A DNA stretch of 64,000 bases from an uncultured Gemmiger sp. (GTDB taxonomy: Bacteria; Bacillota; Clostridia; Oscillospirales; Ruminococcaceae), in NCBI GenBank assembly GCA_944386495.1, contig CALXBE010000008.1:1-64000 (forward strand), written 5' to 3'. Below are positions 53,140 through 60,436 of this stretch, piece by piece. Position 1 is the first letter of the stretch, and each line of letters begins with the position of its first letter. The notes beneath the pieces are model-generated. The model was not told where the DNA came from. It did not search any database and saw nothing but the letters and a program-made list of their open reading frames with translations. Made by a program: the position numbers and the translations under genes.

Positions 53140-54195
53140 TTATGCCTGATAATTCTTCCAGCCGCTGCTTTCCTGGCTGGTCCGGTCGGGGAAGAGCCAT
53201 TTGGCCTCCACGCCCTCCAGGCTTTCCACCAATTCCAGCCCTTCCTCCGGGGACATACAGAACAGCCCGGTGGAGAGGCCGTCGGCCAGGCCGCTGTCGG
53301 CGCAAATTACAGCTACCGAGCTGGCGTACTGGGCGGGGTAGAGGGTCTCCAAATCAATGAGGTGGTGGTACTTCTCTCCGTCCACCGTATAATACCGCTG
53401 ATAATCGCCGCTGACCACCAGACTCAGGTCTGAAATGTTCAGGGCATCCAGATAGGCGGGGAGGGATTCGTCTCCCTTCCAGGGAGTCTCCAGACCGGCT
53501 GCCCAGCTGGAACCATCCGGTTTGTAACCCACGGTCCGGCTGTTTCCTCCCACATTGAAGTAGGCGCTGGTCACCCCAGCCTCCACGGCGGCCCGGGCAG
53601 CCATTTCGGTGGCATATCCTTTTCCGATGCTTCCCACATCCAGGCTCATTTCCGGGTCCGCCAACTCCACGGTCCCGGCCTGGGAATCCAGAATAAGGTC
53701 ATCCATGTTGCAGTGGAGGGCTCCCTCTTCCAGGGCTGCCTGGTCGGGGAGCGCCGCCTGGTCCGGGTCCTCCAGCCCCAGGGTCCGGGCATCATGCCAA
53801 AGGCGAAGCACCGCCCCGGCAGCTACATTGGTCCGGCCGCCGGTCAGATCGTAAACCTCTTTGGAAAGGGTGAGGAGGGAGATGATTTTATCGTCCACCT
53901 CCACAGGCCCCTGGCCGGCCATCCGGTTGAGGGTGGCCAGGTTGACCAGATCGGGGTACTCGTTGTAGATGTCGTAAAGCCGGTGATATTCCAACAGGGT
54001 GTCATGGAATACCTCCATGGCCTGGTCCCACACCTCCTGGCTGGGGGCGTACCCCTGCACTGTGGTGACCGTGTCAAATACATCCCAGCAGAGATATTCG
54101 TACTTGACCGGCTCCTGCTCTTTTTCCTGCTTCTGGGAGCTGCACCCGGTCAGGAGGAAGAGGGCGGCCAGAAAAAGGGCGGCAAGCCGTTTCAT
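53140..54195 (-). CDS. apbE: FAD:protein FMN transferase (ApbE) lipoprotein
   Basis: 351-residue lipoprotein: signal MKRLAALFLAALFLLTGC with lipobox LLTGC. ApbE motifs include the N-terminal FDTVTTVQGY, GGRTNVAAG, SLDVGSIGKGYATE and YFNVGGNSRTVG, and the metal-site region around YASSVAVICADSGLADGLST. It transfers FMN from FAD to Thr/Ser of target proteins; RnfG and RnfD in this window are the obvious substrates. The ATG at 54195 overlaps the upstream stop (ATGA). Confidence 0.92.
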   Translation of the reverse strand: MKRLAALFLAALFLLTGCSSQKQEKEQEPVKYEYLCWDVFDTVTTVQGYAPSQEVWDQAMEVFHDTLLEYHRLYDIYNEYPDLVNLATLNRMAGQGPVEVDDKIISLLTLSKEVYDLTGGRTNVAAGAVLRLWHDARTLGLEDPDQAALPDQAALEEGALHCNMDDLILDSQAGTVELADPEMSLDVGSIGKGYATEMAARAAVEAGVTSAYFNVGGNSRTVGYKPDGSSWAAGLETPWKGDESLPAYLDALNISDLSLVVSGDYQRYYTVDGEKYHHLIDLETLYPAQYASSVAVICADSGLADGLSTGLFCMSPEEGLELVESLEGVEAKWLFPDRTSQESSGWKNYQA

Positions 54196-54599
54196 ACCTC
54201 TTTGCCCTCCCATTCCTTCCGTTCCCGGACCAGCTCTGCCAGCAGCTGGGAGAGCATCCAGTCCCGGTTGTGGATGGTGACCATGGCCTTGAGGGGAATT
54301 TGAATCCCGCAGCCGTTTACCTTGTCCACAAATTCGCTGACCTTATCCCGTTCCAGGCCGCAGAGGATCAGGGCCGGGGGATAGGCGTCGTCCTCCAGAG
54401 CCAGAAGGGCTGCCGCCTGGCTGGCGCCCCGGAAGCCGCAGAGAAATCCCACGGTTTTGCCGGCATCCATTCCGCCTACGGCCTTGGGCTCCAGCCCGTA
54501 CCGACGGCAGAGTTCTTCCAACTGAGTATACTGGTCACTGCCGGGAGAGCAGTTCCAGAGCAGAACCCGCTTGGGTTCAGGAATGATTTTTGCTTTCAT
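54192..54599 (-). CDS. DUF3783 protein
   Basis: 135-residue cytoplasmic protein of the DUF3783 family, function unknown. Recognisable parts are PKRVLLWNCSPGSDQYTQLEELCRRYGLEP and the C-terminal IPLKAMVTIHNRDWMLSQLLAELVRER. The ATG at 54599 has AAGGAG 7 bases upstream. It is coupled by ATGA overlap to apbE, hinting at a redox or flavin context. Confidence 0.8.
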   Translation of the reverse strand: MKAKIIPEPKRVLLWNCSPGSDQYTQLEELCRRYGLEPKAVGGMDAGKTVGFLCGFRGASQAAALLALEDDAYPPALILCGLERDKVSEFVDKVNGCGIQIPLKAMVTIHNRDWMLSQLLAELVRERKEWEGKEV

Positions 54600-54629
54600 T
54601 TTGTTTCTCCTTAATAGAAAACTTCCCTC

Positions 54630-54658
54630 ATTATACACGAAAGACCCGGCTCCGTCAA
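54630..54658 (-). promoter_or_regulatory. Promoter of the DUF3783-apbE operon
   Basis: Minus strand: -35 TTGACG (54658-54653), 17-base spacer, -10 TATAAT (54635-54630). The -35 lies in the loop region of the aroF terminator hairpin. Confidence 0.6.
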
Positions 54659-54673
54659 AACGGAAACCGGGTC
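54643..54673 (-). terminator. aroF terminator
   Basis: GACCCGG-n2-TCCGT pairs with ACGGA-n-CCGGGTC, followed by TTTCGTGT. The T tract is weak. Confidence 0.7.
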
Positions 54674-54679
54674 GGAGGA

Positions 54680-55693
54680 TTAGTTCAGGGTTTTCCCGAA
54701 GAATCCCAGCTGGGCTTTCAAATCACCCATGAGATTGTCGAACTGGTCGGGGGTAAGGCTCTGGGCGCCGTCGCAGAGGGCATGGGCCGGGTCATTGTGG
54801 ACTTCGATCATGAGGCCGTCGGCTCCCACCGCCACAGCGGCTTTGGCCAGAGGCTCCACCATCCAGGCAATTCCGGCGGCATGGCTGGGGTCGATGATGA
54901 CCGGGAGATGGGTCATCTTTTTCAGCATGGGAATGGCGGAAATGTCCAGGGTGTTCCGCATGCTGGTCTCAAAGGTTCGGATTCCCCGCTCACAGAGAAC
55001 CACATTCTCGTTTCCTTCCGCCATGATGTATTCGGCGCTCATGACCAGCTCTTCCAGGGTGGAACAGAGCCCCCGCTTGAGCAGGACCGGAGTTTTGGTC
55101 CGGCCTACCGCTTTCAGCAGTTCAAAGTTCTGCATGTTCCGGGCGCCGATTTGAATCATGTCTACCTTCTCAAAGAGGGGGAGATGTTCGGTGTTCATCA
55201 GCTCGGTGACCACAGGCTGACCGGTTTTCCCGGCGGCCTCAAGCAGCAAGTCCAGCCCTTCGCTCCGCAGACCCTGGAAGCTGTAAGGGGAGGTGCGGGG
55301 CTTGAAGGCGCCGCCCCGGAGGATGGAAGCTCCCGCAGCCTTTACTCGCTGGGCTACCAGTTCCATCTGCTGGGGACTCTCAATGCTGCAGGGGCCTGCC
55401 ATGACGGCAAAGTTGCCGCCTCCGATTTTCACATCCCCTACCTGGACTACCGTGTCATCCGGATGGAACTTCCGGTTGGCTTTCTTGTAAGGTTCACTGA
55501 TCCGCCGGCAGGTCTCCACCGCGGGGTGCGCCAGAATCCAACTCTCAGCAATGGCTTTGGTATCACCCACCAGCCCCAGAATATGGGCATCGGTACCGTT
55601 GGAGTCGTGAATCTCCAGTCCGCGGGAGCGCAGTTCTCCGCACAGCTGGTCGATCATGCTCTGGGAAACATTTTTTTTCAAAATTACAATCAT
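54680..55693 (-). CDS. aroF: 3-deoxy-7-phosphoheptulonate (DAHP) synthase, AroF type with N-terminal ferredoxin-like domain
   Basis: First enzyme of the shikimate pathway, joining PEP and erythrose 4-phosphate; 337 residues. The N-terminal ACT/ferredoxin-like regulatory domain spans about 1-65. The DAHP synthase barrel contains MAGPCSIES, RGGAFKPRTSPYSFQG, IQIGARNMQNFELL, LLKRGL, and PVIIDPSHAAG. This is the class I-beta form. The ATG at 55693 has AGAGG 9 bases upstream; a TTG at 55702 is in frame. A Phe/Tyr-rich leader peptide and terminator precede it. Confidence 0.95.
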   Translation of the reverse strand: MIVILKKNVSQSMIDQLCGELRSRGLEIHDSNGTDAHILGLVGDTKAIAESWILAHPAVETCRRISEPYKKANRKFHPDDTVVQVGDVKIGGGNFAVMAGPCSIESPQQMELVAQRVKAAGASILRGGAFKPRTSPYSFQGLRSEGLDLLLEAAGKTGQPVVTELMNTEHLPLFEKVDMIQIGARNMQNFELLKAVGRTKTPVLLKRGLCSTLEELVMSAEYIMAEGNENVVLCERGIRTFETSMRNTLDISAIPMLKKMTHLPVIIDPSHAAGIAWMVEPLAKAAVAVGADGLMIEVHNDPAHALCDGAQSLTPDQFDNLMGDLKAQLGFFGKTLN

Positions 55694-55730
55694 GGCAAGC
55701 AACCTCTTTCCGTTTTATGGTGTCTGTATA

Positions 55731-55764
55731 AATAAGAAGGGCCTGCGGCAGGTGCCGCAGGCCC
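55731..55764 (-). terminator. Attenuator terminator in the aroF leader
   Basis: Minus strand: GGGCCTGCGGCA (55764-55753) pairs with TGCCGCAGGCCC (55750-55739), then TTCTTATTTATA. It lies between the leader peptide and the aroF start. The last 7 bases of the 5' arm (TGCGGCA) can instead pair with TGCTGCA at leader codons 24-26 (55820-55814), a possible antiterminator. Confidence 0.78.
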
Positions 55765-55790
55765 GGAAAAACAATGGAGAAAGGGTCCTG

Positions 55791-55889
55791 TTAACCCAAT
55801 CGCTCCGCCCGGTTGCAGCACAAAAAGCTCTTGCCATAAAAATAGCAAAAGCAATAGCCGAAATAGAAAGCTGCAAAGAGAACGGCCAT
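55791..55889 (-). CDS. Phe/Tyr-rich leader peptide of aroF (32 residues)
   Basis: Short open frame with a strong ribosome binding site (GAAGGAG 9 bases before the ATG). Ten of its 32 residues are aromatic (six Phe, four Tyr), concentrated in residues 5-22: FAAFYFGYCFCYFYGKSF. It is followed by a terminator 27 bases after the stop and then aroF. This is the layout of pheL/trpL-type ribosome-mediated attenuation: starvation for Phe/Tyr would stall the ribosome and favour an alternative fold. There is no Trp codon. The peptide itself is hydrophobic, so a membrane peptide is an alternative, though less likely. Confidence 0.8.
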   Translation of the reverse strand: MAVLFAAFYFGYCFCYFYGKSFLCCNRAERLG

Positions 55890-55924
55890 GGTGAAAACTC
55901 CTTCTGGAAATCCTTGATGTGGGT

Positions 55925-55953
55925 AGTATAGCGCTTTAAAGCGACGAAGTCAA
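55925..55953 (-). promoter_or_regulatory. aroF promoter with palindrome in the spacer
   Basis: Minus strand: -35 TTGACT (55953-55948), 17-base spacer, -10 TATACT (55930-55925). A perfect 12-bp palindrome CGCTTTAAAGCG (55932-55943) fills the spacer, a position suited to a repressor. Confidence 0.72.
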
Positions 55954-56014
55954 CCCCTGAAAGGCGGAAAATGAGAAAATTCTGTAAAATTTTCCCAAAG
56001 GAAGAAAATGGGTT

Positions 56015-56043
56015 TTGACCTTTGCCATGGCAGTTGGTATACT
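56015..56043 (+). promoter_or_regulatory. ybaK promoter
   Basis: -35 TTGACC (56015-56020), 17-base spacer, -10 TATACT (56038-56043). Confidence 0.65.
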
Positions 56044-56078
56044 GAGAAGGTGATATTGAAGGAAAAGAAGTGTAAGAA

Positions 56079-56573
56079 ATGGGAAAACAAAACAAGACCA
56101 ATGCCATTCGGCTGTTGGATACTCAGAAAGTGGCATACAAAATTCACGAGTATGACCACGACGACGGAGCCATTGACGGGGTAAGCGTGGCGGCCAAACT
56201 GGGCCAGGACCCCCGGGCTGTCTTCAAGACCCTGGTGACCAAGCCAGCCGGAAAGAACAGCTGCTGTGTCTTTGTCATCCCGGTAGGGGCGGAGCTGGAC
56301 CTGAAGAAAGCCGCCCGGGCCGTGAAGGAAAAGAGCGTTTCCATGCTCCATTTGGTGGACCTGACCAAGTATACCGGCTATGTCCGGGGGGGATGCAGCC
56401 CCCTGGGAATGAAGAAACAGTATCCCACCGTTTTTGATGAAAGCTGCCTGGAATGGCCTGCCATCTGTGTATCGGGAGGGAGAATCGGGACCCAGATCGA
56501 AGCGGACCCCCGGGATCTGATCCGTCTTTCCCGGGCTTCCACCGCACCCTTGACGGCGGAGGGCGAAGGATGA
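56079..56573 (+). CDS. ybaK: Cys-tRNA(Pro)/tRNA deacylase YbaK
   Basis: 164-residue editing enzyme that hydrolyses Cys mischarged on tRNA-Pro (family knowledge). YbaK/EbsC features are KTNAIRLLDTQKVAYKIHEY at the start, QDPRAVFKTLVTK, KSVSMLHLVDLTKYTGYVRGGCSPLG with the catalytic-lysine family pattern K-x-V, and ICVSGGRIGTQIE near the end. Its stop codon overlaps the rsuA start (ATGA). Confidence 0.93.
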   Translation: MGKQNKTNAIRLLDTQKVAYKIHEYDHDDGAIDGVSVAAKLGQDPRAVFKTLVTKPAGKNSCCVFVIPVGAELDLKKAARAVKEKSVSMLHLVDLTKYTGYVRGGCSPLGMKKQYPTVFDESCLEWPAICVSGGRIGTQIEADPRDLIRLSRASTAPLTAEGEG

Positions 56574-57277
56574 GGCTGGACCAATACTTATCCAAAGCCA
56601 TGGGAATCAGCCGGAGCCAGAGCCGGAAGCTGATCGCTTCGGGGCAGGTCACGGTGGACGGACAGCTTTGCAAGGCGGCGGACTTCCAGCTGGGGGAGAA
56701 CCCTCAGGTGACCGCTCAGGGGAAAGCCCTGGTGGTAAAGGAGTTTGTCTACATCATGCTCCATAAGCCCCAGGGAATCGTCAGTGCCAGCCGGGACAAG
56801 CGGGATAAAACCGTGGTGGACCTGGTGGCAAAGGATTTTCCCCGGCGGGAGCTGTTTCCCGCAGGCCGGCTGGACAAGACCAGCACCGGATTTGTGCTGC
56901 TCACCGATGACGGCGCTCTGGCCCATCGGCTGCTGGCTCCCAAACGGCATGTGACCAAGGAATACCTGGTGGAACTGGATACCCCCCTCACTCCCGAGAT
57001 GATACGGGGCTTTGAGGAAGGGGTCACTCTGGCGGACGGACAGACCATGCAGCCTGCCCAGGTGAGCAATCCTGACCCGTCCCGCCCCTGCCTTGTGCGG
57101 GTGCTTCTTCGCCAGGGAGTGTATCACCAAATCAAACGGATGTTCGGGGTCTACGGTGCGGGAGTGAACGCGCTCCACCGCACTGCCATCGGCGGAGTGG
57201 CCCTGGACCCGGCTCTGGAACCCGGACAGTGGCGGGAGCTGACCAGGGAAGAATTGGAAAAGTTACAGCGGGATTGA
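56570..57277 (+). CDS. rsuA: 16S rRNA pseudouridine synthase, RsuA family
   Basis: 235-residue enzyme: S4 RNA-binding domain (RLDQYLSKAMGISRSQSRKLIASGQVTVDG, residues 2-31), linker, then the catalytic domain with Asp in GRLDKTSTGFVLLTDDG and the closing RQGVYHQIKRMFGVYGAGVNALHR. RsuA/RluB/E/F-type members differ in target; RsuA (16S U516) is favoured by length and the QIKRMF block, but the exact target is not certain. Confidence 0.88.
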   Translation: MRLDQYLSKAMGISRSQSRKLIASGQVTVDGQLCKAADFQLGENPQVTAQGKALVVKEFVYIMLHKPQGIVSASRDKRDKTVVDLVAKDFPRRELFPAGRLDKTSTGFVLLTDDGALAHRLLAPKRHVTKEYLVELDTPLTPEMIRGFEEGVTLADGQTMQPAQVSNPDPSRPCLVRVLLRQGVYHQIKRMFGVYGAGVNALHRTAIGGVALDPALEPGQWRELTREELEKLQRD

Positions 57278-57328
57278 ACCTTCTGTTGGAAAATCTGACG
57301 GAGAAAACCATTTGCATTTTGAAAAAAC

Positions 57329-57401
57329 TTGAAATTTCAACAAGAAAAAACCATCTTTTTTGTTCAAATATGTTGCAAAAGTAAAAACTATTGTGTAATA
57401 T
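57329..57401 (+). promoter_or_regulatory. Promoter region of the CdaR-like regulator
   Basis: -35 TTGCAA (57373-57378), 17-base spacer, -10 TAATAT (57396-57401). A 12-bp palindrome TTGAAATTTCAA (57329-57340) lies about 32 bases upstream of the -35, a possible activator site. Confidence 0.55.
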
Positions 57402-57501
57402 ATACATGATATGGTCTCTTAATTGTTGAAAAATGCCAAAGCAAAATTACCAAATACTCTTTGGAAAGTTTATCAAGGCAGATAAGGGAAGGATTTTCAT
57501 T

Positions 57502-58587
57502 ATGGCAAATCGTGTTTTTCAGAGTGTTATCTACCAGATGAAGGACGCAGTCAACCGAATCGTGGGCGTTGTGGATGAAACAGGTACCGTCATCGCCTGC
57601 TCGGAACTGAATCTCATCGGGGAGGTACGGGAAAACTTCCTGGCTGAACGGCTGAGTTCCGCAGATCGCTTTGTCCGGGACGGCTATTCCTACCATCAAT
57701 TTTCCAACGCCAAGCATAATGATTACGCAGTCTTTGTGGAGGGAACCGATGAGGTGGCCGGCCAGTTTGCCAGCCTGCTTTCCATCAGCCTGCAGAGCAT
57801 TAAGCAGTACCACGATGAAAAGTTTGATAAAGCCAACTTTATTAAAAATGTGGTACTGGACAATATCCTTCCCGGGGATATTTATGCCAAGGCACGGGAA
57901 CTCCATTTTGCTACCGATGTGTCCCGGGTGGTGCTGATCATCCGGGTAGCCAACGGAACCGATGTTTCCGCCTATGAGGTGGTAAGCAGCCTGTTCCCCG
58001 ATAAGCAGAAGGACTTCGTTTTCAATATCAGCGAGACGGATACGGTCCTGGTGAAGGAGATCCGCCGCGGAATCGAGACCAGAGATATTGAAAAGCTGGC
58101 CGCCAGCATTGTGGATACCCTGTCCGGGGAGCACTATATCAAGGCCAGCGTGGGTATCGGCACCCCCATCGGGAATGTAAAGGATCTGGCTACCAGCTTC
58201 AAGGAAGCCCAGATCGCCATGGAAGTAGGGAAGATGTTTGATACCGAGCAGCAGATCGTCAGCTATGACCATCTGGGAATTGCCCGGCTCATTTACCAGC
58301 TCCCCACCACCCTGTGCGAGATGTTCCTGAAAGAGGTGTTCCGTCAGGGCAGCATTGAGAGCCTGGACAGCGAGACCCTCTTCACCATCCAGCGGTTCTT
58401 TGAGAATAACCTGAATGTTTCCGAGACCAGCCGCGGGCTGTTTGTCCACCGGAACACCCTGGTCTACCGTCTGGAGAAAATCAAAAAGCTGACCGGTCTG
58501 GATCTGCGGGAGTTTGACGATGCCATCGTATTCAAGGTGGCACTGATGGTCAAGAAGTACCTCAGCTCCAACCCGGCGCGTTATTAA
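57502..58587 (+). CDS. CdaR/PucR-type transcriptional regulator
   Basis: 361-residue regulator with an N-terminal sensor-like region (about 5-130, MKDAVNRIVGVVDETGTVIACSEL), a central GGDEF-like PucR domain (about 135-275), and the C-terminal HTH_30/PucR helix-turn-helix (NNLNVSETSRGLFVHRNTLVYRLEKIKKLTG, about 310-340). Such proteins regulate carbohydrate-acid or purine catabolism genes in other bacteria; no target is evident here. AAGGGAAGGA precedes the ATG at 57502. Confidence 0.87.
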   Translation: MANRVFQSVIYQMKDAVNRIVGVVDETGTVIACSELNLIGEVRENFLAERLSSADRFVRDGYSYHQFSNAKHNDYAVFVEGTDEVAGQFASLLSISLQSIKQYHDEKFDKANFIKNVVLDNILPGDIYAKARELHFATDVSRVVLIIRVANGTDVSAYEVVSSLFPDKQKDFVFNISETDTVLVKEIRRGIETRDIEKLAASIVDTLSGEHYIKASVGIGTPIGNVKDLATSFKEAQIAMEVGKMFDTEQQIVSYDHLGIARLIYQLPTTLCEMFLKEVFRQGSIESLDSETLFTIQRFFENNLNVSETSRGLFVHRNTLVYRLEKIKKLTGLDLREFDDAIVFKVALMVKKYLSSNPARY

Positions 58588-58615
58588 AGCGGGCGGCCCT
58601 CCGGGGCGGCCGGGA

Positions 58616-58670
58616 CCAAGACCACTGTTCTGGAGCCTGTGATACTCCATTTCAGCGGTCTTGGCTTTTT
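58616..58670 (+). terminator. Terminator of the CdaR-like gene
   Basis: CCAAGACC (58616-58623) pairs with GGTCTTGG (58657-58664), with an inner TGGAG/CTCCA stem, then CTTTTT. The remaining bases up to ftsE contain a GACGGC/GCCGTC hairpin just before the ribosome binding site, and no promoter I can identify with confidence. Confidence 0.8.
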
Positions 58671-58787
58671 GTCAGGAAAATTTTGCCTTGTTAAAGGAAC
58701 GGAAAACAGCAGGGGCCTGGCTGTGAAACCCGAAAGGGGAGGGCAGTTCCCCGGGACGGCGGAGTGAGCCGTCAAAAGGAGAGAGCA

Positions 58788-59522
58788 ATGATCGTATTTG
58801 AAGATGTGTGTAAAACTTACCAGCCCATGGGGAATGTGGCGCTGGACCATGTGAATCTTCACATTCGTCCCGGTGAGTTTGTCTTTGTTCTGGGACATTC
58901 CGGAGCAGGCAAGTCCACCTTCCTCAAGCTGATTCTCAGAGAGGAAAAAGCAACCTCGGGCCGGGTGCTGGTGAACGGCCAGGACCTGAGTACCCTGAAA
59001 GAACGGAAGATCCCCTACCTTCGCCGCCAGATGGGGGTAGTGTTCCAGGACTTCCGCCTTATTCCTACCATGACCGCCTATGAAAATGTGGCCTTTGCCA
59101 TGCGGGTGACCAACATCCCCGAAAAGCATATCCGGAAGCGGGTACCCTTCGCTCTGGATCTGGTAGGACTGAAAGACAAGATGGACCGGCTCCCCGATGA
59201 GCTGTCCGGCGGTGAGCAGCAGCGTGTGGCGCTGGCCCGCGCTGTGGTACATACTCCTAAACTGATCATTGCAGACGAACCTACCGGTAACATTGACCCC
59301 CAGCTCAGTCTGGAAATGATGGAACTGCTGGGAGCCATCAATGCCATGGGAATCACCGTGGTAGTGGTAACCCACGAACATGAATTGGTGAGCCGTTTCA
59401 ACAAACGGATCATTACCATTGATAAGGGCCGTGTGGTGGCCGACACGGACCAGCCCGGCCTGGGCGCAGCCTTCCGGGATGCAGAGAACGCCAAGCTGGA
59501 TCTGGGGGAGGTGCGCGTATGA
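58788..59522 (+). CDS. ftsE: Cell division ATP-binding protein FtsE
   Basis: 244-residue ATPase of the FtsEX complex that drives peptidoglycan hydrolases at the septum or sidewall. Walker A is GHSGAGKST, Q-loop VFQDFRL, signature LSGGEQQR, Walker B LIIADEPTGNID, H-loop VTHEH. The ATG at 58788 has AAAAGGAG 6-8 bases upstream. Overlaps ftsX by 4 bases. Confidence 0.95.
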   Translation: MIVFEDVCKTYQPMGNVALDHVNLHIRPGEFVFVLGHSGAGKSTFLKLILREEKATSGRVLVNGQDLSTLKERKIPYLRRQMGVVFQDFRLIPTMTAYENVAFAMRVTNIPEKHIRKRVPFALDLVGLKDKMDRLPDELSGGEQQRVALARAVVHTPKLIIADEPTGNIDPQLSLEMMELLGAINAMGITVVVVTHEHELVSRFNKRIITIDKGRVVADTDQPGLGAAFRDAENAKLDLGEVRV

Positions 59523-60427
59523 AGTGGTCGTCTTTCAAATACCTGGTAGGGCAGGGGCTTCACAGCCTGCGGATGAACCGCCTGATGACCCTGGCTTCGG
59601 TAGGTGTGCTTTCGGTCTGTTTGATCCTTACCGGCGTGGCCTACCTGTTCAGCGCCAATGTGGACTCTGTGGTGGAGTACATTGGCCAGCAGAACGAGAT
59701 GGTGGTTTACCTGGACCCGGACCTGTCTGAGGAAGAGATCTCTCAGGTGGACAGTGCAGTGCGGAGCGTTTCCGGCGTTACCTCCATCACCTATGTGTCC
59801 AAGGCGGATGTACTTACCACCTACAAGGGATATATGGAAGAATATGCAAGCCTTTGGGATGCCTTTGAGGATGACAACCCCTTCAAGGCAAACTACCGGG
59901 TAGTGGTAGAGGACCTGGAGCAGATGGAAGCTCTCAGCGCCCAGTTTGCTGCCATCCCCGGAGTGGTAAAGGTCAGCGCCCCTCTGGAACTGTCTGACAT
60001 TTTCATCAGTGTGCAGCGGGTGGTCACCTATGCCGGGTATGCCCTGGTGGCAGTTCTGGCCCTGGTCAGCGTTGTGGTCATCAGCAACACCATCCGCCTT
60101 ACCCTTTTCGCCCGGCGGAAAGAAATCAACATTATGAAATATGTAGGAGCTACCAACGGCTTTATCCGGCTGCCCTTCTTTGTGGAAGGCGTAGCCAGCG
60201 GCCTGATCAGTGCAGCCATTGCTTCTGTGGTGGTGCTGGGCAGCTACTACGCACTGGAATATTATTCCTCCCAGCTCTTTACCGGAATGTGGGCTACCGT
60301 GGTGGATGCCAGTCTGGTTCCCCTGGCAGATGTGTGGTATTGGCTGGTGGCCGGCTTCTGTGCCTTTGCCTTTGTACTGGGCGGCCTGGGAACCGCAACC
60401 TCTATCCGGAAACATCTCAATGTGTAA
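59519..60427 (+). CDS. ftsX: Cell division membrane protein FtsX
   Basis: 302-residue permease-like partner of FtsE: transmembrane helix near residues 23-45, an extracytoplasmic domain (about 50-165, with EMVVYLDPDLSEEEI and SKADVLTTYKGYMEEY) that contacts the hydrolase or its activator, then three helices. The coiled-coil M23 protein encoded next is the likely partner. Confidence 0.94.
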   Translation: MKWSSFKYLVGQGLHSLRMNRLMTLASVGVLSVCLILTGVAYLFSANVDSVVEYIGQQNEMVVYLDPDLSEEEISQVDSAVRSVSGVTSITYVSKADVLTTYKGYMEEYASLWDAFEDDNPFKANYRVVVEDLEQMEALSAQFAAIPGVVKVSAPLELSDIFISVQRVVTYAGYALVAVLALVSVVVISNTIRLTLFARRKEINIMKYVGATNGFIRLPFFVEGVASGLISAAIASVVVLGSYYALEYYSSQLFTGMWATVVDASLVPLADVWYWLVAGFCAFAFVLGGLGTATSIRKHLNV

Positions 60428-60436
60428 GGAGGCTCC

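Noticed and set aside
58670..58787. A c-di-AMP or other known riboswitch before ftsE
   Set aside because: There are hairpins (GACGGC/GCCGTC) but I could not match the conserved bases of any class I know.
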